64,000 nucleotides of DNA from Gammaproteobacteria bacterium (lineage in GTDB: Bacteria; Pseudomonadota; Gammaproteobacteria; Ga0077536). A program made the translations under genes and the position numbers. Every line of letters starts with the position of its first letter. Position 1 is the stretch's first letter. The notes beneath the pieces are model-generated. The model saw only the letters and a list, made by a program, of their open reading frames with translations, was not told where the DNA came from and ran no database searches. Location of the stretch: assembly GCA_024234975.1 (NCBI GenBank), contig JACKNH010000004.1, positions 124,001-188,000 of the forward strand. The letters are read 5' to 3'. Below, piece by piece: positions 1-8,693 of this stretch.

Positions 1-1
1 G

Positions 2-2128
2 GTCGGACCGAAGACCGCGGCCAAATGGCTGCAGGAGTATGGCACCCTCGACGAGATCATCGCCCATGCCGGTGATATCACCGGCAAGATCGGCGACAAC
101 CTGCGGAACAGCCTTGCGCAGTTGCCGTTGTCGCGTGAGCTGGCGACGATCGTGGTCAACCTCCAGTTGCCGGTCGTTCCGGATCAGCTGCAGCTGGAGT
201 CTGCGGATAACGCCAGGCTGCAGCAGCTATTCGCGCGCATGGAATTCAAGACCTGGCTGAAGGACCTGCTGACGACGAATGAACAAAGCGACAATACGGA
301 GGAATCAGCACCGACTCAGGCGCCGAGCTACGACGTCGTACTGACTGTGGCAGCGCTTGAAGATTGGGTCGCGCGGCTCAAACAAGCCGAAGTTTTCGTG
401 ATCGACACCGAGACCACCAGTCTGAAATATATGCAGGCGCGTGTGGTCGGGGTTTCAGTTGCGGCCACTGCCGGCGAGGCAGCCTATATACCGTTCGGTC
501 ATGTCTATCCCGGCGCACCGGATCAACTCAGCGAGCAAACCGTACTGGATGCATTGCGCCCGTTACTGGAAAGCGAACAACACGGCAAAATCGGTCACAA
601 CCTGAAATACGACATGAGCGTGTTGCTCAATCATGGCATCGAACTGCGTGGCATTGCTCATGACACGATGCTTGAATCCTATGTCGTCGATGCTGCAGCC
701 AACCGGCACGACATGGATACGCTGGCGTTGAAATATCTGTCGCGCAAGACGATTCACTATGAGGATGTCGCCGGGCGTGGCGCAAAGCAAATCACCTTTG
801 ACCAGGTGGCGTTGGAACAGGCCGGGCCGTATGCCGCTGAAGATGCGGAAGTCACCTTGGCGTTGCACGAGACGCTATGGCCGAAAGTGCAGGCCGAACC
901 GGGCTTGCGCGAGTTGTACACGAAGATTGAATTGCCGTTGATTCCGGTGCTGTCACGCATCGAGCGCTATGGCGTATTGATCGATCGCGAAATGCTTGCG
1001 CACCAGGGTCACGAACTCGGCAAGCGGTTGTACGAGATCGAGCAGCATGCCTACGAGGCAGCGGGACAGAAATTCAATCTGGCCTCGCCCAAACAGATCC
1101 AGTCGATATTGTTTGATCAGCTCGGCTTACCGGTCACCGAGCGCACGGCCAAGGGACAGCCTTCCACTGCGGAATCAGTACTGGAGCAACTGGCCGAGGA
1201 ATATCCGCTGCCGCGATTGATTCTCGAATACCGGAGCATCAGCAAACTCAAATCGACATACGTCGACAAGCTCCCGGAGGACATAGATCCGGCCACCGGG
1301 CGCGTCCACACCAGCTATCATCAGGCGGTTGCCGCCACCGGGCGACTGTCGTCCTCGGACCCGAACCTGCAGAATATTCCGGTGCGCACGGCAGAAGGTC
1401 GTCGCATCCGCAAAGCGTTTGTCGCGCCCGCGGGGTGCAAGCTGTTGTCGGCGGACTATTCACAGATTGAACTGCGCATCATGGCGCATCTGTCCGGCGA
1501 TGCAGGTCTGCTGGAGGCATTCGCCAGCGGGCGGGATGTGCACCGGGCGACCGCGGCCGAAGTGTTCGGTGCGGCAGAGGATGACGTGACGGCCGACCAG
1601 CGGCGCGCCGCCAAGGCAATCAATTTCGGTTTGATCTATGGAATGTCGGCCTTCGGCCTGGCCCGGCAGCTGGGCATCGACAGGACTTCCGCGCAGAGCT
1701 ACGTGGATCTGTATTTCGCCCGTTACCCAGGGGTCAAGGCGTTCATGGACCAGACCCGTGACCAGGCCCGCGAGGCGGGTTATGTCGAAACCGTGTTCAA
1801 TAGGCGGCTGTATCTGCCGGAGATCCGGGCGGCCAACGCCCAGCGACGGCAATACGCCGAACGTACCGCCATCAATGCGCCGATGCAGGGTACCGCTGCG
1901 GACATCATCAAGCGGGCGATGATAGCGGTCGATAGTTACCTGCAAGACAGTGGTGCGCGGGCACATATCATCATGCAGGTCCACGACGAACTGGTGCTGG
2001 AAGTGGCCGCCGAAGCGGTGGACGAGGTGCGCGAGCAGGTCAGCGCCTTGATGTCCGGCGCCGCCACGCTGGCCGTGCCGCTGGTGGTGGAAACCGGGGT
2101 GGGCGACAACTGGGACGAAGCCCACTGA
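2..2128 (+). CDS. polA: DNA polymerase I, 3' part (5' end outside window)
   Basis: Replication and repair polymerase that removes RNA primers and fills gaps. The frame is open from base 2, so the gene begins upstream; about 708 residues are present. The first 40 residues are the end of the 5'-3' exonuclease (helix-hairpin-helix stretch VGPKTAAKWL). The 3'-5' exonuclease follows with all three acidic motifs visible: FVIDTETTSL, GHNLKYDMSVL and YAAEDAEVTLAL, so proofreading should be active. The polymerase core shows motif A (SADYSQIELRIMAHLSGD), motif B (RRAAKAINFGLIYGMSAFG) and motif C (MQVHDELVLEV). It ends at a TGA, 200 bases before hisA, and is probably transcribed separately from it. Confidence 0.97.
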   Translation, partial: VGPKTAAKWLQEYGTLDEIIAHAGDITGKIGDNLRNSLAQLPLSRELATIVVNLQLPVVPDQLQLESADNARLQQLFARMEFKTWLKDLLTTNEQSDNTEESAPTQAPSYDVVLTVAALEDWVARLKQAEVFVIDTETTSLKYMQARVVGVSVAATAGEAAYIPFGHVYPGAPDQLSEQTVLDALRPLLESEQHGKIGHNLKYDMSVLLNHGIELRGIAHDTMLESYVVDAAANRHDMDTLALKYLSRKTIHYEDVAGRGAKQITFDQVALEQAGPYAAEDAEVTLALHETLWPKVQAEPGLRELYTKIELPLIPVLSRIERYGVLIDREMLAHQGHELGKRLYEIEQHAYEAAGQKFNLASPKQIQSILFDQLGLPVTERTAKGQPSTAESVLEQLAEEYPLPRLILEYRSISKLKSTYVDKLPEDIDPATGRVHTSYHQAVAATGRLSSSDPNLQNIPVRTAEGRRIRKAFVAPAGCKLLSADYSQIELRIMAHLSGDAGLLEAFASGRDVHRATAAEVFGAAEDDVTADQRRAAKAINFGLIYGMSAFGLARQLGIDRTSAQSYVDLYFARYPGVKAFMDQTRDQAREAGYVETVFNRRLYLPEIRAANAQRRQYAERTAINAPMQGTAADIIKRAMIAVDSYLQDSGARAHIIMQVHDELVLEVAAEAVDEVREQVSALMSGAATLAVPLVVETGVGDNWDEAH

Positions 2129-2328
2129 TTGAGAGCAGCCGGTGCCGGCCTGGCCGGATGCGGACAAACCTGGGTTGCAGGCGCCGAAATGCGTGAATTG
2201 CGCTGGGGATGTGCTAGTATCTTGCGACGCCCGAAACAACAACCAGAATATAAAACCAAGCTGCCCGAGCCGCTTCTCTTACCGCTTTTTTCTAATCGAC
2301 TGTTCAAGCCGACGCCAGACGCCTCCTT

Positions 2329-3081
2329 ATGCTGTTGATACCCGCGATTGATATCAAAGACGGAAAATGTGTACGTCTCCGTCAAGGCAACATGGATGAC
2401 GATACCGTGTATTCCGCCGACCCAGTGGCCATGGCGGATCGGTGGATAGATGCCGGCGCCAGACGCCTGCATATCGTCGATCTCGACGGCGCCCGCCAGG
2501 GCAAGCCGGTCAATGCCCATCTGATCCATGCCATCTGTGAACGCCATCCCGGCATTCCTATCCAGGTGGGTGGCGGTATCCGCGATGAGGATACGGTTCA
2601 GGAATACCTGGATGCCGGCGTGAGTTTCGTCATTCTGGGTACCAAGGCAGTGACCGCGCCGCATTTCGTCTCGGATATGTGTCTGGATTTCCCCGGTCAC
2701 ATTATCGTCGGGCTGGATGTGCGCGACGGACGGGTAGCCATCGATGGCTGGTCCAAGCTGTCACGCCACAATGCACTGGATCTCGCCCAGCATTTCGAGC
2801 AGGACGGGGTTTCGTCCATCATCTACACCAGCATTGGCCGCGACGGCATGCTGAACGGCCTGGACATCGAAGCGACCGTGGAATTCGCCCGCGAACTTGC
2901 CATCCCGGTGATTGCCGCCGGTGGCGTGACCAGTGTGGACGATATCCGCGCGCTGTGTGAGGTCGAGGGAGAAGGCATTGAAGGCGCCATCACGGGCCGC
3001 GCCATCTATGAAGGAACGCTGGATTTCGCCGAAGGCCAGCGCCTCGCAGACGAGTTGAGCGGCAGCACCGAGAAGGACTGA
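2329..3081 (+). CDS. hisA: Phosphoribosylformimino-5-aminoimidazole carboxamide ribotide isomerase
   Basis: Fourth-step enzyme of histidine biosynthesis, an Amadori isomerase converting ProFAR to PRFAR in the cytosol. It is a 250-residue TIM barrel of normal length. The N-terminal IPAIDIKDGKCVRL carries the catalytic aspartate (residue 8), and the second half-barrel contains VGLDVRDGRVAIDGW with the matching second aspartate. Phosphate-binding glycines are seen in QVGGGIR and AAGGV. The start is ATG in CTCCTTATGCTG, without a strong ribosome-binding site. It leads the his cluster hisA-hisF-hisI-hisE, but an unusual 153-base gap with an inverted repeat separates it from hisF. Confidence 0.96.
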   Translation: MLLIPAIDIKDGKCVRLRQGNMDDDTVYSADPVAMADRWIDAGARRLHIVDLDGARQGKPVNAHLIHAICERHPGIPIQVGGGIRDEDTVQEYLDAGVSFVILGTKAVTAPHFVSDMCLDFPGHIIVGLDVRDGRVAIDGWSKLSRHNALDLAQHFEQDGVSSIIYTSIGRDGMLNGLDIEATVEFARELAIPVIAAGGVTSVDDIRALCEVEGEGIEGAITGRAIYEGTLDFAEGQRLADELSGSTEKD

Positions 3082-3095
3082 CGCCGTTACCGCCT

Positions 3096-3127
3096 TCAGG
3101 CAAACCCGGTCCTTGGGATTTGCCTGA
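3096..3127 (+). repeat. Inverted repeat between hisA and hisF
   Basis: The nine bases TCAGGCAAA (3096-3104) are repeated in inverse as TTTGCCTGA (3119-3127), with an inner CCC/GGG pair. No T-tract follows, so it is a weak terminator at best. It may reduce read-through or stabilise a processed end. Confidence 0.5.
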
Positions 3128-3234
3128 GATCTGCCGGGACTACGTGCGTAATCAATGAGTTACCCGTCCAATTCAAGAAACATCATTGTGCTGCCCGGTG
3201 TTATTGCCGGTGTGTGCGGCGGTGGTATTCGGCC

Positions 3235-4008
3235 GTGAGTCTCGCCAAGCGCATCATTCCCTGCCTGGATGTCGATGCGGGGCGGGTGGTCAAAGGGGTC
3301 AGATTCGTGGATATCCGCGATGCCGGTGACCCGATAGAGATCGCCCGGCGTTATGACGAACAAGGCGCCGACGAACTCGTATTCCTCGATATCACGGCCT
3401 CGAGCGATAATCGCGCGACCATGATTCATGTGGTCGAAGCGGTTGCCAGCCAGGTGTTCATCCCGCTGACCGTGGGCGGCGGGATCCGCAGCGTCGAGGA
3501 CGTCAGGACCATGCTGTACGCGGGGGCTGACAAGGTCGGCATCAATACTGCGGCAATCCACAATCCCGCACTGGTCGAGGAAGCCGCACGCAAGTTCGGC
3601 TCGCAGGCGATAGTCGTCGCCATCGATGCCCGCCGGGCGCATGCGCCTGGTGAGGCGCCACGATGGGAGATTTTCACCCATGGTGGGCGCAAGCCCACAG
3701 GGATCGATGCCGTGGAATGGGCCAAGCGCATGGCGGCAGCCGGCGCCGGTGAATTGCTGCTGACCAGTATGGATCGCGATGGTACCGGTGACGGTTTCGA
3801 CCTCGGGCTGACCCATGCCGTGTCCGCGGCGGTCGAAATCCCGCTGATCGCCTCAGGCGGGGTCGGCGACCTGGATGACCTCGTCGACGGTATCAAACAA
3901 GGCGGCGCCGACGCGGTACTGGCGGCCAGCATTTTCCATTTCGGCACGTATTCAGTCGCCCAGGCCAAGGCGCACATGCAGGCGAACGGCATCGAGGTGC
4001 GGCTGTGA
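3235..4008 (+). CDS. hisF: Imidazole glycerol phosphate synthase, cyclase subunit
   Basis: Cyclase half of the HisH-HisF complex. It uses ammonia delivered from HisH to turn PRFAR into imidazole glycerol phosphate and AICAR. I chose the GTG at 3235 because the protein then begins VSLAKRIIPCLDVDAGRVVKGV, matching the family start; an in-frame GTG at 3214 would add seven unrelated residues. The catalytic aspartates lie in CLDVDAG and in VAIDARRA. Glycine-rich phosphate sites occur at TVGGGIR and IASGGVGD. Length is about 257 residues, normal. The stop overlaps the hisI start (GTGA), implying translational coupling. HisH is not in the window. Confidence 0.95.
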   Translation: MSLAKRIIPCLDVDAGRVVKGVRFVDIRDAGDPIEIARRYDEQGADELVFLDITASSDNRATMIHVVEAVASQVFIPLTVGGGIRSVEDVRTMLYAGADKVGINTAAIHNPALVEEAARKFGSQAIVVAIDARRAHAPGEAPRWEIFTHGGRKPTGIDAVEWAKRMAAAGAGELLLTSMDRDGTGDGFDLGLTHAVSAAVEIPLIASGGVGDLDDLVDGIKQGGADAVLAASIFHFGTYSVAQAKAHMQANGIEVRL

Positions 4009-4397
4009 GCGTGCTCGATGAGGTGAATTGGGATGCCAACGGCCTGGTGCCGGCAATTGCCCAGGATGCCGCATCCGGCAAGGTGCTGATGCTGGCCTGG
4101 ATGAACCGTGACGCGCTGCAGGCCTGCATTGACGAAGGCATCGCGGTTTACTGGTCACGCTCACGCGGGCGTCTCTGGCGTAAGGGCGAATCCTCCGGAC
4201 ATTTCCAGAAAATCAAAGAGATACGGTTGGACTGCGATAATGATACGATCCTGCTCGCGGTCGAACAGGTGGGCGGGATCGCCTGCCACACCGGGCGGGC
4301 AAGCTGCATGTTCCGCAGGTATCAGGACGGTGGTTGGGAAGACGTGGATCCGGTGTTGAAATCTCCGGATGAGATATACGCCGACAAGGGCACTTAA
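4005..4397 (+). CDS. hisI: Phosphoribosyl-AMP cyclohydrolase
   Basis: Zinc-dependent enzyme opening the purine ring of phosphoribosyl-AMP, the third step of histidine synthesis. It has 130 residues. Family signatures are present: MLAWMNRDALQ near the N-terminus, YWSRSRGRLWRKGESSGHFQ in the centre, the aspartate cluster DCDND and the cysteines in GIACHTGRASC that bind metal. It starts with GTG inside the hisF stop. Unlike enterics, where hisI and hisE are fused, this is the cyclohydrolase alone, and hisE follows two bases after the stop. Confidence 0.96.
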   Translation: MSVLDEVNWDANGLVPAIAQDAASGKVLMLAWMNRDALQACIDEGIAVYWSRSRGRLWRKGESSGHFQKIKEIRLDCDNDTILLAVEQVGGIACHTGRASCMFRRYQDGGWEDVDPVLKSPDEIYADKGT

Positions 4398-4399
4398 GT

Positions 4400-4723
4400 A
4401 TGGATGATGCGGTCCTAGGCAGGCTTACGGAGACGTTGAAGGCGCGGCGGTACGCCGATGCGGACAAATCCTACGTAGCCAGTTTGTACGCCCGTGGTCT
4501 GGACGTCATCCTGAAGAAGGTCGGCGAGGAAGCCACTGAAACGATCATTGCGGCCAAGGGCGGCAACCGCGCAGATATCGTCCACGAAGTTGCTGATCTG
4601 TGGTTCCACACGTTGGTGATGCTTATCCAACAGGACATCGAACCCGAGGAAGTCTTACACGAACTGGAACGCCGTTTCGGGCGCTCCGGGTTGGCGGAAA
4701 AAGCCGCGCGGAAACCGCAGTAG
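4400..4723 (+). CDS. hisE: Phosphoribosyl-ATP pyrophosphatase
   Basis: Removes pyrophosphate from phosphoribosyl-ATP, the second step of histidine synthesis. It has 107 residues of the all-alpha MazG-like fold. The metal-binding acidic helix is visible in KKVGEEATETIIAAKGG, followed by EVADLWFHTLVML. It begins two bases after the hisI stop and precedes tatA by 42 bases. The order hisI-hisE-tatA-tatB-tatC is also seen in Pseudomonas. Confidence 0.95.
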   Translation: MDDAVLGRLTETLKARRYADADKSYVASLYARGLDVILKKVGEEATETIIAAKGGNRADIVHEVADLWFHTLVMLIQQDIEPEEVLHELERRFGRSGLAEKAARKPQ

Positions 4724-4765
4724 CGCGGCCCCGCGAAATACACCAGGAAGCTGGAGAACAAGCTA

Positions 4766-4993
4766 ATGCGATTTGGTATCTGGGAACTACTGATAATTCT
4801 GGTCATTGTCGTGCTGTTGTTCGGCACCAAGCGCATCAAGTCGCTGGGTGGCGATCTTGGTACGGCGATCAAAAGCTTTCGCAGCGCCGTGCGAGACGGG
4901 GAAAGCGAATCCCTGGAAAAGAAGAATGATGCCGAGAATCGGGTCATAGAGGGCGAAAGCCACACCGAGCAAGGCAACAAGCACACCAGCTGA
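4766..4993 (+). CDS. tatA: Sec-independent protein translocase TatA
   Basis: Pore-forming component of the twin-arginine translocase, which exports folded proteins. It has 75 residues: a short N-terminal transmembrane helix (about residues 5-21, IWELLIILVIVVLLFG), the FGTKRIK hinge, and an amphipathic helix (LGGDLGTAIKSFRSAV), then a charged tail. The start is supported by GGAG nine bases upstream. It lies in a tatABC run directly after hisE. Confidence 0.95.
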   Translation: MRFGIWELLIILVIVVLLFGTKRIKSLGGDLGTAIKSFRSAVRDGESESLEKKNDAENRVIEGESHTEQGNKHTS

Positions 4994-5006
4994 GTGCGTA
5001 ACGGCC

Positions 5007-5405
5007 ATGTTTGATGTTGGTTTCTGGGAGCTCGCGCTTATCGGTTTGATAGCGCTGATCGTGGTGGGGCCGGCCAAGCTGCCGGCGCTGGCGCGTACCG
5101 TGGGCAAGTGGGTCGGCCAGGCCCAGCGGATGACGCGTGAGTTCCGTCGCGACCTGGAGCGCGAAATCAACATGGCTGAAGTGCGCAAATTGCAGGAGCA
5201 GTTGCGCGCGCCTGAGCTCGACAAGCTGGCACAGGACGTCAACAAGGAAGTCGGCCAGCTCAATCAGGAACTCAATCGCCAGATCAGCACCGAATCGCTT
5301 GCGTCGGATCCCAAACCGGCATCCCCGGCGTCCCCGGCTGCACCTGCAGCCGATACCGCCGTAACGACGTCCTCGCCGGACAACGCGCCGGTCAAGTCAG
5401 ACTGA
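5007..5405 (+). CDS. tatB: Sec-independent protein translocase TatB
   Basis: Receptor-side Tat subunit that works with TatC to bind twin-arginine signal peptides. It has 132 residues: an N-terminal membrane helix with the TatB-type FWELALIGLIALIVVGPAKL, an amphipathic helix (residues about 22-60), then an Ala/Pro/Ser-rich tail (SPAAPAADTAV). The glycine-proline pair after the helix separates it from TatA. It begins 13 bases after the tatA stop. Confidence 0.95.
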   Translation: MFDVGFWELALIGLIALIVVGPAKLPALARTVGKWVGQAQRMTREFRRDLEREINMAEVRKLQEQLRAPELDKLAQDVNKEVGQLNQELNRQISTESLASDPKPASPASPAAPAADTAVTTSSPDNAPVKSD

Positions 5406-5414
5406 AGCCATTCC

Positions 5415-6182
5415 ATGACGAATACGCAAACCGGCGGTCCGCCCGACGATCGCGAACAAAGCATCCTGTCTCACCTGCTGGAGCTGCGGAATCGGCTGTT
5501 GAAAGCGGTGATTTGCATAGGCGTCGTCTTTGTGATCATGAGTCCGTTTTCCAACGACATCTTCAGCTACCTCGCGCAGCCGCTGATGCGTCACCTCGAA
5601 ACCAGTTCGATGATCGCAACCGGTGTAGCGGCGCCCTTCATCGCACCGTTCAAATTGACGTTGTTCCTGGCGTTGTTGTTCAGCGTTCCCTACGTTTTCT
5701 ACCAGGTGTGGGCATTCGTGGCACCGGGGTTGTATCTGCACGAACGACGTCTGGTCTATCCGCTGATGGTATCCAGCACGGTGTTGTTCTATCTTGGCGT
5801 GGCCTTCGCTTACTACGTGGTATTCGATGTGATCTTCGCGTTTTTCACCGCGAGCGCACCGGACGGTATTACCGTGATGACGGATATGTCCGCCTATCTC
5901 GATTTCATCCTGACCTTGTTCCTGGCCTTCGGCATCACGTTCGAGGTGCCCATCGCCACGGTGCTACTGATTAAAACCGGCATTGTTGAACTACCGACAC
6001 TGGTTTCGGCACGGCCTTATATCATCGTCGGTTCGTTCGTCCTCGGCATGCTGCTCACACCGCCGGACGTCGTATCGCAAACCCTGCTGGCGATACCGAT
6101 CTGGATACTGTTTGAAGCCGGTTTACTGGTAGCCAGGATGGTCACGCCCAAGGACGACGCGGAATCCACTCCGGCAAGCTGA
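5415..6182 (+). CDS. tatC: Sec-independent protein translocase TatC
   Basis: Polytopic core of the Tat translocase and primary binding site for twin-arginine signal peptides. It has 255 residues with six predicted transmembrane segments. The cytosolic N-terminus carries the family motif HLLELRNRLLKA. The first periplasmic loop region includes PFIAPFKLTLFLALLFSVP, and the third helix pair includes FGITFEVPIA. The end of the gene converges with the DUF2905 gene 24 bases away, leaving little room for a terminator. Confidence 0.96.
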   Translation: MTNTQTGGPPDDREQSILSHLLELRNRLLKAVICIGVVFVIMSPFSNDIFSYLAQPLMRHLETSSMIATGVAAPFIAPFKLTLFLALLFSVPYVFYQVWAFVAPGLYLHERRLVYPLMVSSTVLFYLGVAFAYYVVFDVIFAFFTASAPDGITVMTDMSAYLDFILTLFLAFGITFEVPIATVLLIKTGIVELPTLVSARPYIIVGSFVLGMLLTPPDVVSQTLLAIPIWILFEAGLLVARMVTPKDDAESTPAS

Positions 6183-6206
6183 CCACGACGGGCCGAACGT
6201 GTCGAA

Positions 6207-6413
6207 TCAGCGGCGGAAGAGCCAGAACAACAGGCTCAGCACCGCGCTGATCAACACGCACGTTGCAAGCGGCAGGTAAAACCGCGTTCCACCCCGCTCA
6301 AAAATGAAGTCGCCGGGCAGTCGACCCAAGCCGGACTTCTGCAACCATGGCAGCAACAGCCCGGCGACCACCAGTACGATGCCAATGACGATCAGCCAGC
6401 GGCCGAATGCCAT
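6207..6413 (-). CDS. Small two-helix membrane protein, DUF2905 family
   Basis: A 68-residue inner-membrane protein. It begins MAFGRWLIVIGIVLVVAG with a first transmembrane helix, then the family stretch GLGRLPGDFIFERGGTRFYLP, then a second helix (LATCVLISAVLSLLFWLF) and two arginines. This pattern is DUF2905; the function is unknown. The start overlaps the rpiA stop by one base (TGATG), so it is translated with rpiA. A longer reading upstream exists but would lie inside rpiA and adds unrelated residues. Confidence 0.85.
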   Translation of the reverse strand: MAFGRWLIVIGIVLVVAGLLLPWLQKSGLGRLPGDFIFERGGTRFYLPLATCVLISAVLSLLFWLFRR

Positions 6414-7072
6414 CAGAGCGTTTCGACGCCCGCTGCCCGTCCGACCAGCAGGACATCCGCGCCACGCCTGGCGAACAAACCGTTGCACACTACGCCGGCG
6501 ATATCGTTGATCGCCCGCTCGAGAGCAATCGGTTCGCGGATATCCAGGCCATGTACGTCAAGAATGAAATTGCCGTTGTCAGTCGTCACCTGTTCGCGCC
6601 AGACCGGGCGTCCGCCCAGGCGCACGAGCTCTCTTGCGACATAACTGCGGGCCATGGGAATGACTTCCACGGGCAGCGGAAACGCACCGAGCTGTCGGAC
6701 AAGCTTGGACTCATCGATGATGCAGACGAAGGTACGGCTGGCCGCGGCGACAATCTTCTCGCGGGTGAGGGCTGCACCGCCGCCCTTGATGAGCTGACGC
6801 AAACGGGTCGCTTCGTCCGCGCCGTCTACATAAATTCCCAACTCGCCGGTGCCATTCAGATCGAGTACCGGGATACCGTGTTGCTTCAGCCGTTGTGCCG
6901 AAGCTTCCGAGCTTGAGACGGCGCCGTTGATCCGGTGCTTGACCGTCGCCAGGGCGTCGATGAAGAAGTTGACCGTACTGCCGGTACCAACGCCGATGAC
7001 GGTGTCGTCCTCGACATACTTCAGCGCGGCCTGGGCGACTTGTTGCTTCAGCTGGTTCTGGTCCAGAGACAT
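6413..7072 (-). CDS. rpiA: Ribose-5-phosphate isomerase A
   Basis: Interconverts ribose 5-phosphate and ribulose 5-phosphate in the non-oxidative pentose phosphate pathway. It has 219 residues, the usual length. Motifs of the family are clear: VIGVGTGSTVNFFIDAL near residue 30, the YVDGADEA active-site loop, the KGGGAALTREKIVA lysine loop and the C-terminal LFARRGADVLLVG. It is divergent from ilvA, with a 78-base shared promoter region; rpiA/ilvA adjacency is also known from pseudomonads. Confidence 0.96.
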   Translation of the reverse strand: MSLDQNQLKQQVAQAALKYVEDDTVIGVGTGSTVNFFIDALATVKHRINGAVSSSEASAQRLKQHGIPVLDLNGTGELGIYVDGADEATRLRQLIKGGGAALTREKIVAAASRTFVCIIDESKLVRQLGAFPLPVEVIPMARSYVARELVRLGGRPVWREQVTTDNGNFILDVHGLDIREPIALERAINDIAGVVCNGLFARRGADVLLVGRAAGVETL

Positions 7073-7150
7073 CTTGAATTAGGGCTCCGCAAGGTGTGTG
7101 GTCATGCGTTCGATGGGAAATCGGGCGCCGGGTAATGGTATCTTATAAGG

Positions 7151-8665
7151 ATGATCGACGAATACCTGAAAATGATCCTGACCGCTCCCGTCTACGACGT
7201 GGCGCGCTATACGCGGCTGGATCCCGCGCCGCAATTGAGCCGTCGCATTGGCAACCAGGTCTGGCTGAAGCGCGAGGATATGCAGCCGGTTTTTTCCTAC
7301 AAGCTGCGCGGCGCCTACAACATGATGGCGTCGTTAACCGCTGAGCAGCGCGCCCGGGGTGTGATTGCCGCTTCGGCCGGCAATCACGCACAAGGCGTGG
7401 CACTGTCGGCGCAGAAGCTCGGTTGTCGCGCACTGATTGTGATGCCCAAGACGACACCGGAAATCAAGGTTGAGTCGGTGCGCAATTTCGGTGGCGAAAT
7501 CATCCTGCATGGGAATACCTATGACGAAGCCAGTGAGCATGCGCATATGCTGGAAGCCGAGCACGGCTACACCTATGTGCCGCCCTTTGATCATCCGCGG
7601 GTGATCGCCGGGCAGGGCACGGTGGGGATGGAAATCCTTCGGCAGCATCCGCACCCCCTGCACACGATATTCGTACCGGTGGGCGGTGGCGGGCTCATTG
7701 CCGGGATCGCCGCCTACGTCAAACAGATTTCGCCCGCCACACGTATCGTCGGGGTGGAGCCGGCGGAGGCTGCGAGCATGCTGGCCGCGCTGAACGCGGG
7801 TGAGCGGGTGACGCTGCCGAAAATCGGTATATTTGCCGATGGCGCCGCGGTACGTCAGATCGGCGAGGAGCCGTTTCGTCTTGCCCAACGTTATGTCGAC
7901 GAGGTCATCACGGTCAGCAACGACGAGATCTGCGCGGCGATCAAGGAGATCTACGAAGACACGCGCGCAATCGCGGAGCCTGCAGGCGCGTTGGCGACCG
8001 CCGGGCTCAAACAATATGCGGAACGCGAAGGTCTGCAGGGGCAATCGCTGGTGGCGGTGTTCAGCGGCGCCAACATCAACTTTGATCGACTGCGCCACGT
8101 GGCGGAACTGGCAGAGCTGGGCGAAAGCCGGGAAGCATTGCTGGCAGTGACCATTCCCGAGCGCGCGGGCAGTTTCCGCGAATTCTGTCACGCGCTGGGG
8201 CCGCGTCTCATCACCGAGTTCAATTACCGCTACGCCGATTCGGCGCGTGCCAACGTCTTCGCCGGCGTGCAGTTGAAGCATGGCAAGGACGAAAAAGCCG
8301 CCTTGCTCGACAAGCTGCGCAGCCTCGATTACCCGGTGATAGATCTTTCAGCGGATGAAATGGCGAAGATGCATATCCGCTACATGGTCGGTGGCCACGC
8401 GACGGTGGATCCGCCGGAGCGGGTGTTCCGGGTCGAGTTCCCTGAGCGGCACGGCGCGTTGTTGAAATTTCTGACTGACCTGGGTGATCGCTGGAACATC
8501 AGCATGTTCCACTACCGCAACCACGGCGCTGCCTATGGCAGGGTATTGATCGGGTTGCAGTTACCACGCAAGGACGATGAGAAGTTCGCTGCGTTCATGG
8601 CCGAACTTGAAATGCCCTGCAGCGAGGAAACCGATAACCCGGCCTACCGCCTGTTTCTGAACTGA
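7151..8665 (+). CDS. ilvA: Threonine ammonia-lyase, biosynthetic
   Basis: PLP enzyme deaminating threonine to 2-oxobutanoate, the first committed step of isoleucine synthesis. It has 504 residues, the long allosteric biosynthetic form. The PLP lysine is residue 51 in the SYKLRGAYN motif, the phosphate-binding glycine loop is VPVGGGGLIAGIAAY, and ASAGNHAQGVA contacts the cofactor. After about residue 325 come two ACT-like regulatory domains (LLAVTIPERAGSFREFC and VFRVEFPERHGALLKFL), so feedback control by isoleucine and valine is expected. It converges with trpC over a 28-base gap. Confidence 0.96.
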   Translation: MIDEYLKMILTAPVYDVARYTRLDPAPQLSRRIGNQVWLKREDMQPVFSYKLRGAYNMMASLTAEQRARGVIAASAGNHAQGVALSAQKLGCRALIVMPKTTPEIKVESVRNFGGEIILHGNTYDEASEHAHMLEAEHGYTYVPPFDHPRVIAGQGTVGMEILRQHPHPLHTIFVPVGGGGLIAGIAAYVKQISPATRIVGVEPAEAASMLAALNAGERVTLPKIGIFADGAAVRQIGEEPFRLAQRYVDEVITVSNDEICAAIKEIYEDTRAIAEPAGALATAGLKQYAEREGLQGQSLVAVFSGANINFDRLRHVAELAELGESREALLAVTIPERAGSFREFCHALGPRLITEFNYRYADSARANVFAGVQLKHGKDEKAALLDKLRSLDYPVIDLSADEMAKMHIRYMVGGHATVDPPERVFRVEFPERHGALLKFLTDLGDRWNISMFHYRNHGAAYGRVLIGLQLPRKDDEKFAAFMAELEMPCSEETDNPAYRLFLN

Positions 8666-8693
8666 GTATCGCCACCGCTCATGCGGCGCTCGC

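Noticed and set aside
1460..2242. Long minus-strand frame opposite polA
   Set aside because: It lies fully on the polymerase motifs A to C; the translated text has no motif and arises from the GC-rich coding strand.
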